From positions 2,690,501 through 2,754,500 of the forward strand of contig NZ_JBFOHP010000002.1 of the NCBI RefSeq assembly GCF_040907265.1: DNA of 64,000 bases, given 5' to 3'. Shown here piece by piece: positions 25,676 through 34,335 of the stretch (position 1 is its first letter; each line of letters opens with the position of its first letter). Position numbers and translations under genes: made by a program. The notes beneath the pieces were generated by a model. It was not told the DNA's origin. It saw nothing but the letters and a program-made list of their open reading frames with translations, and did not search any database. The stretch is from Streptomyces sclerotialus. Lineage in GTDB: Bacteria; Actinomycetota; Actinomycetes; Streptomycetales; Streptomycetaceae.

Positions 25676-28309
25676 TCAGAGGCGCAACGCGTTCGGTTCG
25701 GGCAGCGGCGGGAGGAAGGGCAGCTGTACGGGCTCCTCGTGCAGCGCCGAACCCAGGGCGAGGAGACAGCCGGCCGTCCCGGTGGACAGGTCCATCGAGA
25801 GCCGCATCAACTGGTCCCCGGGGAAAGCCAGTTCTCCTCGGTACGGCATGGTGTACCAGCTCAGGTCGGCGATCTGCGCGGCGAGCGCGGCCTCGACCTC
25901 GGGGTCGGGCGTCGTGGTACGGGCCAGGTGCAGCACCATGCCGGCGCGGCCCCTGAAGAGGCCCGGCTGCGCGTAGAAGCGGGCCTGCGCGGCCGGCAGC
26001 ATCGCCATGCGCGCCTCCTCGAACTCCGCGTCGGCGCGGTGCGTGAGGTAGTCGTCCAGGACCATCGCGATGCCCACCGAACCGGCACCGAGGTACGGCA
26101 TCGTGCGCCAGCCCTCGTCGACCAGCAGCGTGCCGCGTTCGTTGCGGACGCACCGGGCGAGGTCGCTGCGCAGTGCCTGCGCGGCGAGGTCCAGCAGCCC
26201 GGGGTCCCCGGTGCCTTCGTACAGCCGCAGGAAGAGCAGCGCGGGGCCGCTCGCGCCGCGCAGCAGCCCGGCCCGGTTCGCGCAGCTCTCCAGCCGGTCG
26301 GCGGCGTGTCCGGCCGCCTCCAGCGCACGGTCGCGCAGTTCGCGTGCGCCGCGTTCGCGCGCCAGGTGGTCCAGGGTGAGACCGATGCCGGCCAGCCCGC
26401 CGTACAGGTCGGGCGCGAGCCGGTACCACTTCTCGGCGAGCACCCGCTCGATCAGCTCGTCGGCCCGTTCGCGGTGGCCGAGCCGGTCCAGGACGTAGGC
26501 GACGCCGGCGAGTCCGTCGTAGCACCCGAGGGGGGTGCCGAGGGGAGGCGGAGCGGTCTGCCGCAATAACCACTCCTCACCCTCCTCGAACCCCTCGGCA
26601 CCCGTCTCGGAGAGCGCGTACAGGACACCGGCCGCCCCGTGGGCGATGCCGAGTCCGCCGCCGTCGGCGAACTGGGCGACGTCGCCGGGGAACAGGCGGT
26701 CCGTGCGCTCGGGTGTGGCCGAGGCGAGGATGCCCCGGACCATGGACTCGCGGCTGCGCGGCCAGTCGGCCGGATCGCAGACGTACGGTTCGCGGGTGTC
26801 GACCGCGACGAGATGGCGGGCCTGCGCGGGGCGCCGGATCCGGGCCTTGACGGGCTGGGGCGCGCAGATCGTCCGCACGGCTTCCTCCAGGAACCCGGGC
26901 GGTACGCCGGGGAACTCGCGGGCGATGGTCTCGGCCAGGTCCGTGGCCTTGTCGCGCTCGATCGCCAGCAGCGTCGTCATCGGCAGGAACAGCGCGAGGC
27001 GCAGGCAGGCCAGCGCGTACCGGTCGATGTCGTAGCCGGTGCGGTCGCGCGGGGCGACGAAGCAGGGGTGGGCGAGGGACTGCCGGGGCCGGTCGGCGGC
27101 GTCCGTGGCGGCCTCGAAGTCCAGCAGGGTGACGCTCTGTTCGTCGGGCGCGACCATGACGTTGAACATGTGCAGGTCGTTGAGGACCAGGCCACGGCGG
27201 TGCACCGCGGTGACGGCCTGCTCGACGGCCGCGTGCATGCCCACCGCCCACTCGGTGTAGGAGGTCAGCTCCTCCGGGTCGGGGTCGGCGGTCAGCAGCG
27301 GGTGGCGCTCGGCCATGCAAGCGTTCAGCGGCTTGCCCGGGATGTTGTCCACGACCAGGAAGCGGTGCTCGCCGACGGTGAACCAGTCGCGCACCTCCGG
27401 GGCCACGTCGAGGCCCGACAGCCGCTGCAGCGCCGCGCGTTCGCGCTCCAGCCGGGTGACCGCGTCGGCGCCGTCGGCGGCAAGCCCGGCGTGCGGCCTG
27501 GCCTCCTTCAGGACCACCCGCTCCCCGGTCGTCCGGTCCCGGCCGACGTAGACGCCGCCCCCGTTGGAGAAGTGCAGCGCCGATTCGACGGCGTACGGCA
27601 GGTCGGCGACGGTGGTAGCGTTGCGCGCCTCCAGGTGCGGGGCCAGGAAGTCCGGCAGCCGCACCCACTCGGGCGGCCGGAAGGCGGGCTCGTGGCGGTC
27701 GGGGACCAGCCGGCCCTCGGCGTTCTCGATGGCGGGCACCAGCGCCCCGGTGCCGTCGACGCAGTACCGCCGCGCGAACCCGCCGTACCGCACGTACAGC
27801 GGGCCGTCGTGCCACCGCAGGTCGCTGAGGATGGAGGGGCCCGGCTCGCCGTCCAGCAATGAGCCCAGCTCCTCCAGAATGCGATGGCATTCCGCCTCGT
27901 CCAGCGGGTAAATGGTGGCAAATTTGCCGCTCGACGCCCGGTCCGCGTATTTGGAATTCCGCAGCCGCAGCGGTCGCGGACCCGGCACGAATTTGAACGG
28001 TACGGCCCGGGAGACGCAGTAGTCCCACACCTTGGAGGCAATCTTCTCCGCATTGTCCGGGCAGGCCGACACATGTACCTTCCACCCCTGGGCCGGCCTG
28101 CCCGGACGCGGGTTCCCCTCGCTGTCCACGGGATTCACGTGGAGCCAGTCCCCGGAGAGGAAACAACGCCACCCTTCGGGGACCGCGCGCTGCGCCGCTT
28201 CGTACACCGCACTGTCGTCAGCTGCGGCACCTTCCCCGACGGACAAACGGTCCGGGGTTTCATAGAAATACCTGTCAGCCAGGCAGTACACCTCGTACCG
28301 CTTGTCCAT
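25676..28309 (-). CDS. ramC: RamC/AmfT-type class III lanthionine synthetase (LanKC)
   Basis: This 877-residue enzyme starts MDKRYEVYCLADRYFYETPD. The order is an N-terminal lyase-like region (about 1-220), a Ser/Thr kinase domain (Lys near 269 in GERVVLKEARPH, catalytic loop LNDLHMFNVMV, metal-binding LLDFEAA) and a LanC-like cyclase domain (GCYDGLAGVAYVLD, GASGPALLFLRL, YLGAGSVGIAMVL) without the usual zinc-ligand Cys/His set, as in class III enzymes. It phosphorylates, eliminates and cyclises Ser/Cys residues of its precursor. The start has GGGGGAGACG upstream. Codon 581 (26567-26569) is TTA, implying bldA-tRNA dependence. Confidence 0.92.
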   Translation of the reverse strand: MDKRYEVYCLADRYFYETPDRLSVGEGAAADDSAVYEAAQRAVPEGWRCFLSGDWLHVNPVDSEGNPRPGRPAQGWKVHVSACPDNAEKIASKVWDYCVSRAVPFKFVPGPRPLRLRNSKYADRASSGKFATIYPLDEAECHRILEELGSLLDGEPGPSILSDLRWHDGPLYVRYGGFARRYCVDGTGALVPAIENAEGRLVPDRHEPAFRPPEWVRLPDFLAPHLEARNATTVADLPYAVESALHFSNGGGVYVGRDRTTGERVVLKEARPHAGLAADGADAVTRLERERAALQRLSGLDVAPEVRDWFTVGEHRFLVVDNIPGKPLNACMAERHPLLTADPDPEELTSYTEWAVGMHAAVEQAVTAVHRRGLVLNDLHMFNVMVAPDEQSVTLLDFEAATDAADRPRQSLAHPCFVAPRDRTGYDIDRYALACLRLALFLPMTTLLAIERDKATDLAETIAREFPGVPPGFLEEAVRTICAPQPVKARIRRPAQARHLVAVDTREPYVCDPADWPRSRESMVRGILASATPERTDRLFPGDVAQFADGGGLGIAHGAAGVLYALSETGAEGFEEGEEWLLRQTAPPPLGTPLGCYDGLAGVAYVLDRLGHRERADELIERVLAEKWYRLAPDLYGGLAGIGLTLDHLARERGARELRDRALEAAGHAADRLESCANRAGLLRGASGPALLFLRLYEGTGDPGLLDLAAQALRSDLARCVRNERGTLLVDEGWRTMPYLGAGSVGIAMVLDDYLTHRADAEFEEARMAMLPAAQARFYAQPGLFRGRAGMVLHLARTTTPDPEVEAALAAQIADLSWYTMPYRGELAFPGDQLMRLSMDLSTGTAGCLLALGSALHEEPVQLPFLPPLPEPNALRL
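26567..26569 (-). other. TTA leucine codon in ramC
   Basis: The minus-strand codon TTA (in EEWLLRQ) is in frame at codon 581. TTA is read only by the bldA tRNA in streptomycetes, which is made late in growth, so production of the synthetase would be tied to development. Confidence 0.85.
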
Positions 28310-28440
28310 CGTCTCCCCCCTCGGCGGCGTGGAGAAGAGATTTCCACGTGCAAGGGGGAGTGGACAGTCACAGACGTCATGAGGTCACCGTGAGGAACGC
28401 ATGAGTAACTCTAAGTACGAACCAGCTGGTCGCACGCACG
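28310..28440 (-). promoter_or_regulatory. Probable ramC promoter region
   Basis: About 130 bp upstream of ramC contain GGGGGAGACG (ribosome site) and a GTGGA(N9)TCCAC-type dyad around 28331-28350. RamR is expected to bind direct repeats here; I could not assign exact sites. Confidence 0.4.
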
Positions 28441-28451
28441 TTCGCCTGGCG

Positions 28452-28590
28452 TTACTCCTCCGGCGGGAAGAGTGCTTCCCCGGAGACGGCCTCCGTAATC
28501 AGGATCGCCTCGACCGGACAGCTTTCGGCCGCCACCAGCACCGCCTCCCCGGCGTCCACCTCGCCCTTCACCGGGTGGGACTGCCACGCG
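28452..28590 (-). pseudogene. C-terminal remnant of a 3Fe-4S ferredoxin
   Basis: The minus strand reads VDAGEAVLVAAESCPVEAIL then ITEAVSGEALFPPEE and TAA (28452-28454). The last cluster-ligand motif (C-P-V-E-A-I) of a P450-partner ferredoxin is present, but the N-terminal ligands are gone. Upstream it runs directly into an aldehyde dehydrogenase remnant in another frame. Confidence 0.75.
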
Positions 28591-28629
28591 GAATCCAGCC
28601 GGAACCCCTCCGGCGCCGTGCTCGCGCAC

Positions 28630-28948
28630 AACCCCCGCCGGGAGGTGGATCATCTTGTGGTCCAGGTACGCGCCGTACCCTTCGGGGCCGGGCTCCCGCC
28701 CGATGCCACTGTTCTTGCAGCCGCCGAACGGCCCGAGCGTGTCCAGGCCGAAGGTGTTCACGGAGTACGTGCCGGTCCGCACCCGGCGCGCCACCTCGAT
28801 GCCGCGCTCGACGTCCGCCGTCCACACCGGCCCCGACAGCCCGTGGTCGGAGTCGTCGGCGATCCGTACCGCCTCCGCCTCGTCCTCGTACGGCAGCAGA
28901 CAGATCACCGGCCCGAAGATCTCCTCGCGGGCGGCCCCTACGGCTCGC
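28630..28948 (-). pseudogene. C-terminal remnant of an aldehyde dehydrogenase
   Basis: The minus strand carries the final roughly 105 residues of an aldehyde dehydrogenase: REEIFGPVICLLPYEDEAEA, SDHGLSGPVWTADVERG, TGTYSVNTFGLDTLGPFGG, KNSGIGREPGPEGYGAYLD. The EEIFGPV and PFGG..SGIGRE motifs are diagnostic. The catalytic Cys and NAD-binding parts are missing, and no stop codon of its own remains. Confidence 0.85.
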
Positions 28949-29055
28949 GCACCATCGCCCTCTCCGAGGCCGAGACCCATCTGCGGCGGCTGGTGAAGCG
29001 GGGGCCGGCCGAGCCGGTGCCGGGCACGGACCCGGTGGCGTACCGGGCGGTGTGA
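28933..29055 (+). pseudogene. Plus-strand gene tail, unidentified
   Basis: The plus strand reads GPYGSRTIALSEAETHLRRL and ends with PGTDPVAYRAV and TGA at 29053-29055, with good codon bias and then a clear non-coding stretch. It looks like the C-terminus of a cytoplasmic enzyme (possibly MBL-fold or winged-helix-ended), with everything upstream lost at the junction with the aldehyde dehydrogenase remnant. Confidence 0.4.
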
Positions 29056-29185
29056 GGCGGACGCCGTCCGAGCCGTGTGGAGCGGGCTCCTTCCGGACGC
29101 CTGGCGTACGGGCCGCCGTACCCGTCCCGTACGTGCCGCGGACCGGCCGCTACCCGCCGGTTAAAGTGTTGCGACAAGTTCATTC

Positions 29186-29289
29186 GTGCCCGACCGGGGG
29201 AAGCCGGTGGAAAACCGGCGCTGACCCGCAGCCGTGAGCCCTGGCGCGCAGCAGCGCGCCGGAGTGAGCCGGAACACCCGGCGGGGCAC
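29186..29289 (+). promoter_or_regulatory. Cobalamin riboswitch
   Basis: A closing stem pairs GTGCCCG (29186-29192) with CGGGGCAC (29282-29289). Inside are GGGGAAGCCGGTGGAAAACC, GCTGACCCGCAGCCGTGAGC, and the B12-box-like GAGTGAGCCGGAACACCCGG, all matching RF00174 landmarks. It lies about 190 bp before a five-gene operon of two anchored secreted proteins and an ECF transporter, which it would switch off when cobalamin is plentiful. Confidence 0.85.
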
Positions 29290-29476
29290 ACCCAAGGCTC
29301 CCGCGTACCGTACGGCCGCCCTCCCTCGGCCACCCGGCGCGCGGCACCGTCGAGGTATACGGAGCTGAGCCCGGTGCCACCGCGCCCGCGCACGCCGCGG
29401 ACGTGGTGCGGCGGAGCGCGGCTGCGTGACCTCCCACCTCGCGCACCCCGCGAACCGACCGAGAGGCACCGACCCC

Positions 29477-30736
29477 ATGGCCATCACGGCCCGCTCCCTC
29501 GCCGCCCCGGCGCGCCGCTGCGCCGCGGCCCTGGCCGCCGCCGTGCTGTGCGCGGCCGCTGCCCCCGCCGCGTTCGCCGACACCCCGGCGCCCAGCGCTT
29601 CCCCGAAGCTCCCGAAGGGCCTGTACGGCAGCACGGACCCGAAGTACGACGGCGTCTGGCGCCAGTCGCTGGCGCTGCTGGCCCAGGACACCGCGGGCGT
29701 GCGCCCGGCGGACCGGGCCGTGGACTGGCTCGCGGGGCAGCAGTGCGCCGACGGCGCGTTCACCGCGTACCGCGCCGACGAGAAGCAGGACTGCGACGCG
29801 AAGACGATGCGGGACACCAACCAGACGGCCGCCGCCGTCCAGGCGCTGGCCGCGGTCGGCGGGCACGCCGACACGGTACGCAAGGGCGTCTCCTGGCTGA
29901 AGTCCGCGCAGAACGACGACGGCGGCTGGGGCTCGGCGGCCGGCGCCCCGAGCGACGCCAACTCCACCTCGATCGTGATCGGCGCGCTGACCGCCACCGG
30001 CACGAAGGCCTCGGCGCTGCCCGAGAAGGACGGCACGTCGCCGTACGACGCGCTGCTCACCTTCCGGCTCGGCTGCGACGTGAAGGAGGCGGACCGCGGC
30101 GCGTTCGCGTTCCAGCCCAAGGACGGGAAGCTCACCGCCAACGCGGACGCGACGGCGGCCGCGGTGACCGGGGCCGTGGGGAAGGGCTTCGTCGTCGAGC
30201 CGGGCGGGCACGCCGCGAAGAAGACCTCCTGCGAGGAGGCGGCCGAGGACGCCCAGGGCGCCGCGAACTCAGGCGCCGACCACCTCGTCTCCGTCATGGA
30301 CGCGCACGGCCACCACCTGATGTCCGCCATGCCCGGCGCCGAGGACCAGCCGGACGTCGGCACCACCGCCGACGCCGTGGTCGCACTGGCGGCCGCCGGC
30401 CGGCCGGACGACGCGAAGCAGCCGCTGGAGTGGCTCCGCGGGCACTCCGCCGCCTGGGCGAAGCAGAGCGGCCCCGCCGCGTACGCGCAGCTGATCCTCG
30501 CCGCGCACGCCACCGGCGCCGACCCGCGCGACTTCGGCGGCACGGACCTCGTGGCCAAGCTGAACGCGACCGGACCGAAGCCCGCCTCCGACGGGTCCGC
30601 TTCGCAGGCGGACGAGAAGGACGCCGAGCAGGACGGCGGCGGCATCTCGGTGTGGTGGGTCGTGCTCGTCGGCCTGGCGGCGGGCGCGGGCATCGGCTTC
30701 CTGCTGAGCGGCCGCAGGAAGCAGAACCAGCTGTGA
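29477..30736 (+). CDS. Secreted, membrane-anchored alpha/alpha-toroid protein (candidate cobalamin binder)
   Basis: This 419-residue protein has a signal peptide (basic start, ALAAAVLCAAAAPAAFA), a toroid domain of prenyltransferase-type helical repeats (AVDWLAGQQCADGAFTAYR, GVSWLKSAQNDDGGWGSA, TTADAVVALAAAGRPDD), an acidic linker and one C-terminal membrane helix (VWWVVLVGLAAGAGIGFLL) with a basic tail. Intrinsic factor and transcobalamin use the same alpha6/alpha6 barrel. It is the first gene after a cobalamin riboswitch and overlaps the next gene (GTGA), followed by an ECF importer, so an extracellular cobalamin-capture role is inferred. The ATG at 29477 is preceded by GAGAGG. Confidence 0.8.
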   Translation: MAITARSLAAPARRCAAALAAAVLCAAAAPAAFADTPAPSASPKLPKGLYGSTDPKYDGVWRQSLALLAQDTAGVRPADRAVDWLAGQQCADGAFTAYRADEKQDCDAKTMRDTNQTAAAVQALAAVGGHADTVRKGVSWLKSAQNDDGGWGSAAGAPSDANSTSIVIGALTATGTKASALPEKDGTSPYDALLTFRLGCDVKEADRGAFAFQPKDGKLTANADATAAAVTGAVGKGFVVEPGGHAAKKTSCEEAAEDAQGAANSGADHLVSVMDAHGHHLMSAMPGAEDQPDVGTTADAVVALAAAGRPDDAKQPLEWLRGHSAAWAKQSGPAAYAQLILAAHATGADPRDFGGTDLVAKLNATGPKPASDGSASQADEKDAEQDGGGISVWWVVLVGLAAGAGIGFLLSGRRKQNQL

Positions 30737-31437
30737 GGAACGCCGTACGGTTCGCGCGCGGCGCCGGCGCCCTGGTCCTGGCCGGTACGGCCACGGGCCT
30801 GGCCGCCGCGCCCGCGCACGCCGAGGAGTACCGCTACTGGTCCTTCTGGACGGCGGACGCCACGGCACACGGGAAGAGCGGCTGGTCGTACGCCACCGAA
30901 GGGCCCTCCACAGCGCGCCCCGAGGACGGCTCCACGGCCGGCTTCCGCTTCACGGTCAGCGCCGATTCCGCGCGCGCCGCGGCCCCGCGTCCGGCGGTCG
31001 ACTTCGACGCGGTCTGCGGCGGGACGAAGGCCGCCGAGGGCCGCAAGCGGGTCGCGGTCGTCGTCGACTTCGGGACGAAGGCGGACGCCCCGAAGGGCGG
31101 GACGCCGCCCGCGGCCCGGACGGAGTGCGCGCGGGTGCCCGAGGACGCCAGCGCCGGAGAGGCCCTCGCCGCGGTCGCCGCACCGCTGCGGTACGACTCC
31201 GGTGCGCTGCTGTGCGCGATCGCCGGCTACCCGGAGAAGGGCTGCGCCGAGCAGGCCGGCGGGCCGGCGGAGGAGTCCGCCGACGCGGCCTCGCCCGGCG
31301 ACGGCGCGACCGGCGACGGCGCGACCGACGGGGACACCGGTGCCGGCGGGCCGTCCACCGGCCTGATCGGCGGCATCGCCGCGGTCGCCGCCCTCGGCGC
31401 CGCCGCGGTGTGGCAGGCCCGGCGCCGGCGCCGATGA
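30733..31437 (+). CDS. Secreted, anchored SCO2322-like protein
   Basis: This 234-residue protein has a signal peptide ending in APAHAEEYRYWSFWTAD, a compact beta-rich domain with two Cys pairs (DFDAVCGGTKA, RTECARVPED, GALLCAIAGYPEKGCAEQ), a Ser/Gly/Asp linker and a C-terminal membrane helix (GLIGGIAAVAALGAAAVW) with an arginine tail. NCBI uses the name SCO2322 family for such proteins; no activity is known to me. The GTG start overlaps the toroid gene and its stop overlaps the EcfT gene (ATGA), so the three are translationally coupled. Confidence 0.8.
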   Translation: MRNAVRFARGAGALVLAGTATGLAAAPAHAEEYRYWSFWTADATAHGKSGWSYATEGPSTARPEDGSTAGFRFTVSADSARAAAPRPAVDFDAVCGGTKAAEGRKRVAVVVDFGTKADAPKGGTPPAARTECARVPEDASAGEALAAVAAPLRYDSGALLCAIAGYPEKGCAEQAGGPAEESADAASPGDGATGDGATDGDTGAGGPSTGLIGGIAAVAALGAAAVWQARRRRR

Positions 31438-32597
31438 CCGCCCCCGACCGGCTGCGTGCACCCCTCGCCGCCCGGGGGCGCGCGCTGCACGCCGGGGCGT
31501 GGTGGCTGTGGGCGCTGGGCCTGGCGACGGCCGCGTCCCGCACCACCAACCCGCTCCTCCTCGGGCTGCTCATCGGCGTCGCCGGGTACGTCGTCGCGGC
31601 CCGCCGCACCGACGCGCCCTGGGCCCGTTCCTACGGCGCCTTCGTCAAGCTCGGCCTGGTCGTGCTCGCCATCCGGCTGGCCTTCGCCTTCGTGCTCGGC
31701 TCGCCCGTGCCCGGTACGCACGTCCTGGTCACGCTCCCCGAACTGCCGCTGCCCGACTGGGCCCGGGGCGTCCGGATCGGCGGCCGGGTCACCGCCGAAG
31801 GCATGGTCTTCGCGCTGTACGACGGGCTGAAGCTGGCCACGCTGCTGATCTACGTGGGCGCCGCCAACGCGCTCGCCAACCCGGCCCGGCTGCTCAAGTC
31901 CCTGCCCGGCGCGCTCTACGAAGCGGGCGTCGCCGTCGTCGTCGCGATGACCTTCGCCCCGAACCTGGTCGCCGACGTCCAGCGGCTGCGCGCCGCACGC
32001 CGGCTGCGCGGCCGCCCCGACCGCGGCCTCAAGGCACTGCTCCAGGTCGGACTGCCGGTACTGGAAGGCGCACTGGAGCGCTCGGTGGCGCTCGCGGCGG
32101 CCATGGACGCCCGCGGATACGGCCGTACCGCACAGGTGCCGCGCGCCGTCCGGCACACCACCACCGCACTCACCCTCGGCGGCCTCCTCGGCATCTGCGC
32201 CGGTACGTACGGGCTGCTCGCGGCCCAGGGCGCCGGTTACGGACTGCCGGTGCTGGCCGCCGGGCTCGCCGCCGCGCTCGCCGGGCTGTGGCTCGGCGGC
32301 CGGCGCTCGGTCCGCACCCGCTACCGGCCCGACCGCTGGGGACCGCGCGCCTGGCTGGTCGCGGGCTCCGGCGTGGCGGTGGCCGCGCTGATGATCTGGG
32401 CGAGCGGGTACGCGTCCACGGCCCTGCACCCGCCGGCCGTACCGCTGACCGCACCGGCGCTCCCCCTCTGGCCGGCCCTGTCGGTCCTGGTGGGCCTGGT
32501 ACCGGCGTTCGTCGCCCCGGTACCGGCGAACCCGCCGACGAAGCCCGCGAAGCAGCGCCCTCAGCACCCGAAGGACCCGAAGGAGACGACGACGTGA
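31434..32597 (+). CDS. ecfT: ECF transporter transmembrane component (EcfT/CbiQ)
   Basis: This is a 387-residue membrane protein with about five to six helices (WWLWALGLATAASRTTNPLL onward) and the two coupling-helix ARG signatures of the CbiQ family, AARRLRGRP and MDARGYGRT. These contact the ATPases. The C-terminal Pro-rich tail is hydrophilic. ATGA overlap with the upstream gene and GTGA overlap with the ATPase gene show tight coupling. It would couple ATP hydrolysis to toppling of the S component in the importer. Confidence 0.92.
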   Translation: MTAPDRLRAPLAARGRALHAGAWWLWALGLATAASRTTNPLLLGLLIGVAGYVVAARRTDAPWARSYGAFVKLGLVVLAIRLAFAFVLGSPVPGTHVLVTLPELPLPDWARGVRIGGRVTAEGMVFALYDGLKLATLLIYVGAANALANPARLLKSLPGALYEAGVAVVVAMTFAPNLVADVQRLRAARRLRGRPDRGLKALLQVGLPVLEGALERSVALAAAMDARGYGRTAQVPRAVRHTTTALTLGGLLGICAGTYGLLAAQGAGYGLPVLAAGLAAALAGLWLGGRRSVRTRYRPDRWGPRAWLVAGSGVAVAALMIWASGYASTALHPPAVPLTAPALPLWPALSVLVGLVPAFVAPVPANPPTKPAKQRPQHPKDPKETTT

Positions 32598-34240
32598 TCC
32601 GGTTCGAGCAGGTGTCGGTGACCTACGCGGACGCCGGTACGCCCGCCGTCCAGGGGATCGACCTGACCGTCCCCGAGGGCGAACTCTGCCTCCTCGTCGG
32701 CCCCTCCGGCGTCGGCAAGTCGACCGTCCTGAACGCCGTCTCCGGCCTCGTACCGCACTTCACCGGCGGCACCCTGCACGGCCGGGTCACCGTCGACGGC
32801 CGCGACACCCGCACCCACCGGCCACGTGAACTGGCCGACGTGGTGGGCACGGTGGGCCAGGACCCGCTCTCCCACTTCGTCACCGACACCGTCGAGGACG
32901 AGCTGGCGTACGGCATGGAGTCGCTCGGCCTCGCCCCCGACGTGATGCGCCGCCGCGTCGAGGAGACCCTCGACCTCCTCGGCCTCGCCGCCCTCCGCGA
33001 CCGCGCCATCACCACCCTCTCCGGCGGCCAGCAGCAGCGCGTCGCCATCGGTTCCGTCCTCACCACCCATCCGAAGGTGCTGGTGCTGGACGAGCCGACC
33101 TCGGCCCTGGACCCGGCCGCCGCCGAAGAGGTACTGGCCGTGCTCCAGCGGCTGGTCCACGACCTCGGCACGACGGTCCTGCTGGCCGAACACCGGCTGG
33201 AACGCGTCGTCCAGTACGCGGACCAGGTCATCCTGCTGCCGGCGCCCGGCGCCGCACCCGTCATCGGCGACCCCGCCGAGATCATGGCGGTCTCCCCGGT
33301 TCACCCGCCGGTCGTCGCCCTCGGCCGGGCGGCGGGCTGGTCACCGCTGCCGCTGACCGTGCGGGACGCCCGCCGCAAGGCCGGCGCGCTGCGCGAGCGG
33401 CTGGCCGGGCGGTCCCCGGCGTCCCCGGGCGCGGCCGCCGGAGCGCCGCCCTCGGCCGGAGCCGCCGCCGCGCCGGTCGCCGAGGCCGCCGGGCTGTCCG
33501 TACGCCGCGGCCGCATCGACGCACTGCACCGCGTCGGCCTGGCCGTACGCCCCGGCGAGACCGTCGCCCTGATGGGCCGCAACGGCGCGGGCAAGTCCAC
33601 CCTGCTCAACACGCTGGTCGGCAGGCACGAGCCGGCCGCGGGCTCGGTACGGGTGGGCGACGCCGTGCCGCACCGCACCGGCCCGCGCGAGCTGCTCCGC
33701 CGGGTCGGCCTGGTACCGCAGGAACCGCGTGACCTGCTCTACGCGGACACCGTCGCCGCCGAGTGCGCGGCAGCGGACTCCGACGCGGGTGCCGCGCCCG
33801 GCAGCTGCCGCGCCCTGGTCACCCGGCTGCTGCCCGACGTACCGGACGGCACCCACCCCCGCGACCTCTCCGAAGGCCAGCGCCTCGCCCTCGCGCTCGC
33901 GATCATCCTCACCGCCCGGCCACCACTGCTCCTGCTGGACGAGCCGACCCGCGGCCTGGACTACGCGGCCAAGGCCCGGCTGGTGACCGTGCTGCGCGGG
34001 CTCGCCGCCGAGGGCCACGCCATCGTCCTGGCCACCCACGACGTGGAACTGGCGGCGGAGCTCGCCCACCGCGTCGTCATCCTCGCCGACGGCGAGATCG
34101 TCGCGGACGGCCCGACCGCCGAGGTCGTGGTCTCCTCCCCGTCCTTCGCGCCGCAGGTCTCCAAGGTCCTCGCCCCGCTGCCCTGGCTCACCGTCCCGCA
34201 GGTCACCCACGCGCTGGCCGCAGCGGAGCACACGGCATGA
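32594..34240 (+). CDS. ECF transporter ATPase, two fused NBDs
   Basis: This 548-residue protein contains both ECF ATPases in one chain. NBD1: Walker A GPSGVGKST, Q-loop VGQDPLSHF, signature LSGGQQQRVA, Walker B VLVLDEPTSALD, H-loop LLAEHR. NBD2: Walker A GRNGAGKST, Q-loop VPQEPRDLL, variant signature LSEGQRLALA, Walker B LLLLDEPTRGLD, H-loop ATHDVE. An Ala/Pro linker joins them near residues 275-295. The GTG start overlaps ecfT. Fused EcfA-EcfA' is common in actinobacteria. Confidence 0.93.
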   Translation: MIRFEQVSVTYADAGTPAVQGIDLTVPEGELCLLVGPSGVGKSTVLNAVSGLVPHFTGGTLHGRVTVDGRDTRTHRPRELADVVGTVGQDPLSHFVTDTVEDELAYGMESLGLAPDVMRRRVEETLDLLGLAALRDRAITTLSGGQQQRVAIGSVLTTHPKVLVLDEPTSALDPAAAEEVLAVLQRLVHDLGTTVLLAEHRLERVVQYADQVILLPAPGAAPVIGDPAEIMAVSPVHPPVVALGRAAGWSPLPLTVRDARRKAGALRERLAGRSPASPGAAAGAPPSAGAAAAPVAEAAGLSVRRGRIDALHRVGLAVRPGETVALMGRNGAGKSTLLNTLVGRHEPAAGSVRVGDAVPHRTGPRELLRRVGLVPQEPRDLLYADTVAAECAAADSDAGAAPGSCRALVTRLLPDVPDGTHPRDLSEGQRLALALAIILTARPPLLLLDEPTRGLDYAAKARLVTVLRGLAAEGHAIVLATHDVELAAELAHRVVILADGEIVADGPTAEVVVSSPSFAPQVSKVLAPLPWLTVPQVTHALAAAEHTA

Positions 34241-34302
34241 GCGGGGAAGAACCCGGCATGAGCGGCGGGGAGCACGGCATGAGCGGGGAGAGCACGGCAT
34301 GA
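34237..34302 (+). CDS. Coupled 21-residue mini-ORF made by a repeat
   Basis: ATG 34237 overlaps the ATPase stop codon, and the frame MSGEEPGMSGGEHGMSGESTA ends at TGA 34300-34302, which overlaps ATG 34299 of the S-component gene. It is built from ATGAGCGG-type repeats. It may act only as a translational bridge between the two real genes. No peptide function is implied. Confidence 0.35.
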   Translation: MSGEEPGMSGGEHGMSGESTA

Positions 34303-34335
34303 GCGGGGGAGAGCAAGAGCACGGCATGAGCGGGG
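34237..34335. repeat. Five ATGAGCGG repeats between the ATPase and S-component genes
   Basis: Near-identical starts ATGAGCGG(G/C)G occur at 34237, 34258, 34279, 34299 and 34326, most preceded by CACGGC or CCGGC. Each provides a start codon, three of them in the mini-ORF frame and two in the S-component frame. Confidence 0.85.

Noticed and set aside
25452..25976. A plus-strand ORF starting in the ramC-ramA gap
   Set aside because: It begins within the hairpin, runs antisense into ramC and has no recognisable features.
28401..29237. A plus-strand ORF starting MSNSKYEPAG upstream of ramC
   Set aside because: It is antisense to the ferredoxin and aldehyde dehydrogenase remnants and shows no coding character after its first codons.
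29477..30736. Calling the toroid protein a prenyltransferase or squalene cyclase
   Set aside because: It is secreted and anchored, has no cyclase or prenyltransferase catalytic motif, and sits in a cobalamin-riboswitch operon; only the fold is shared.
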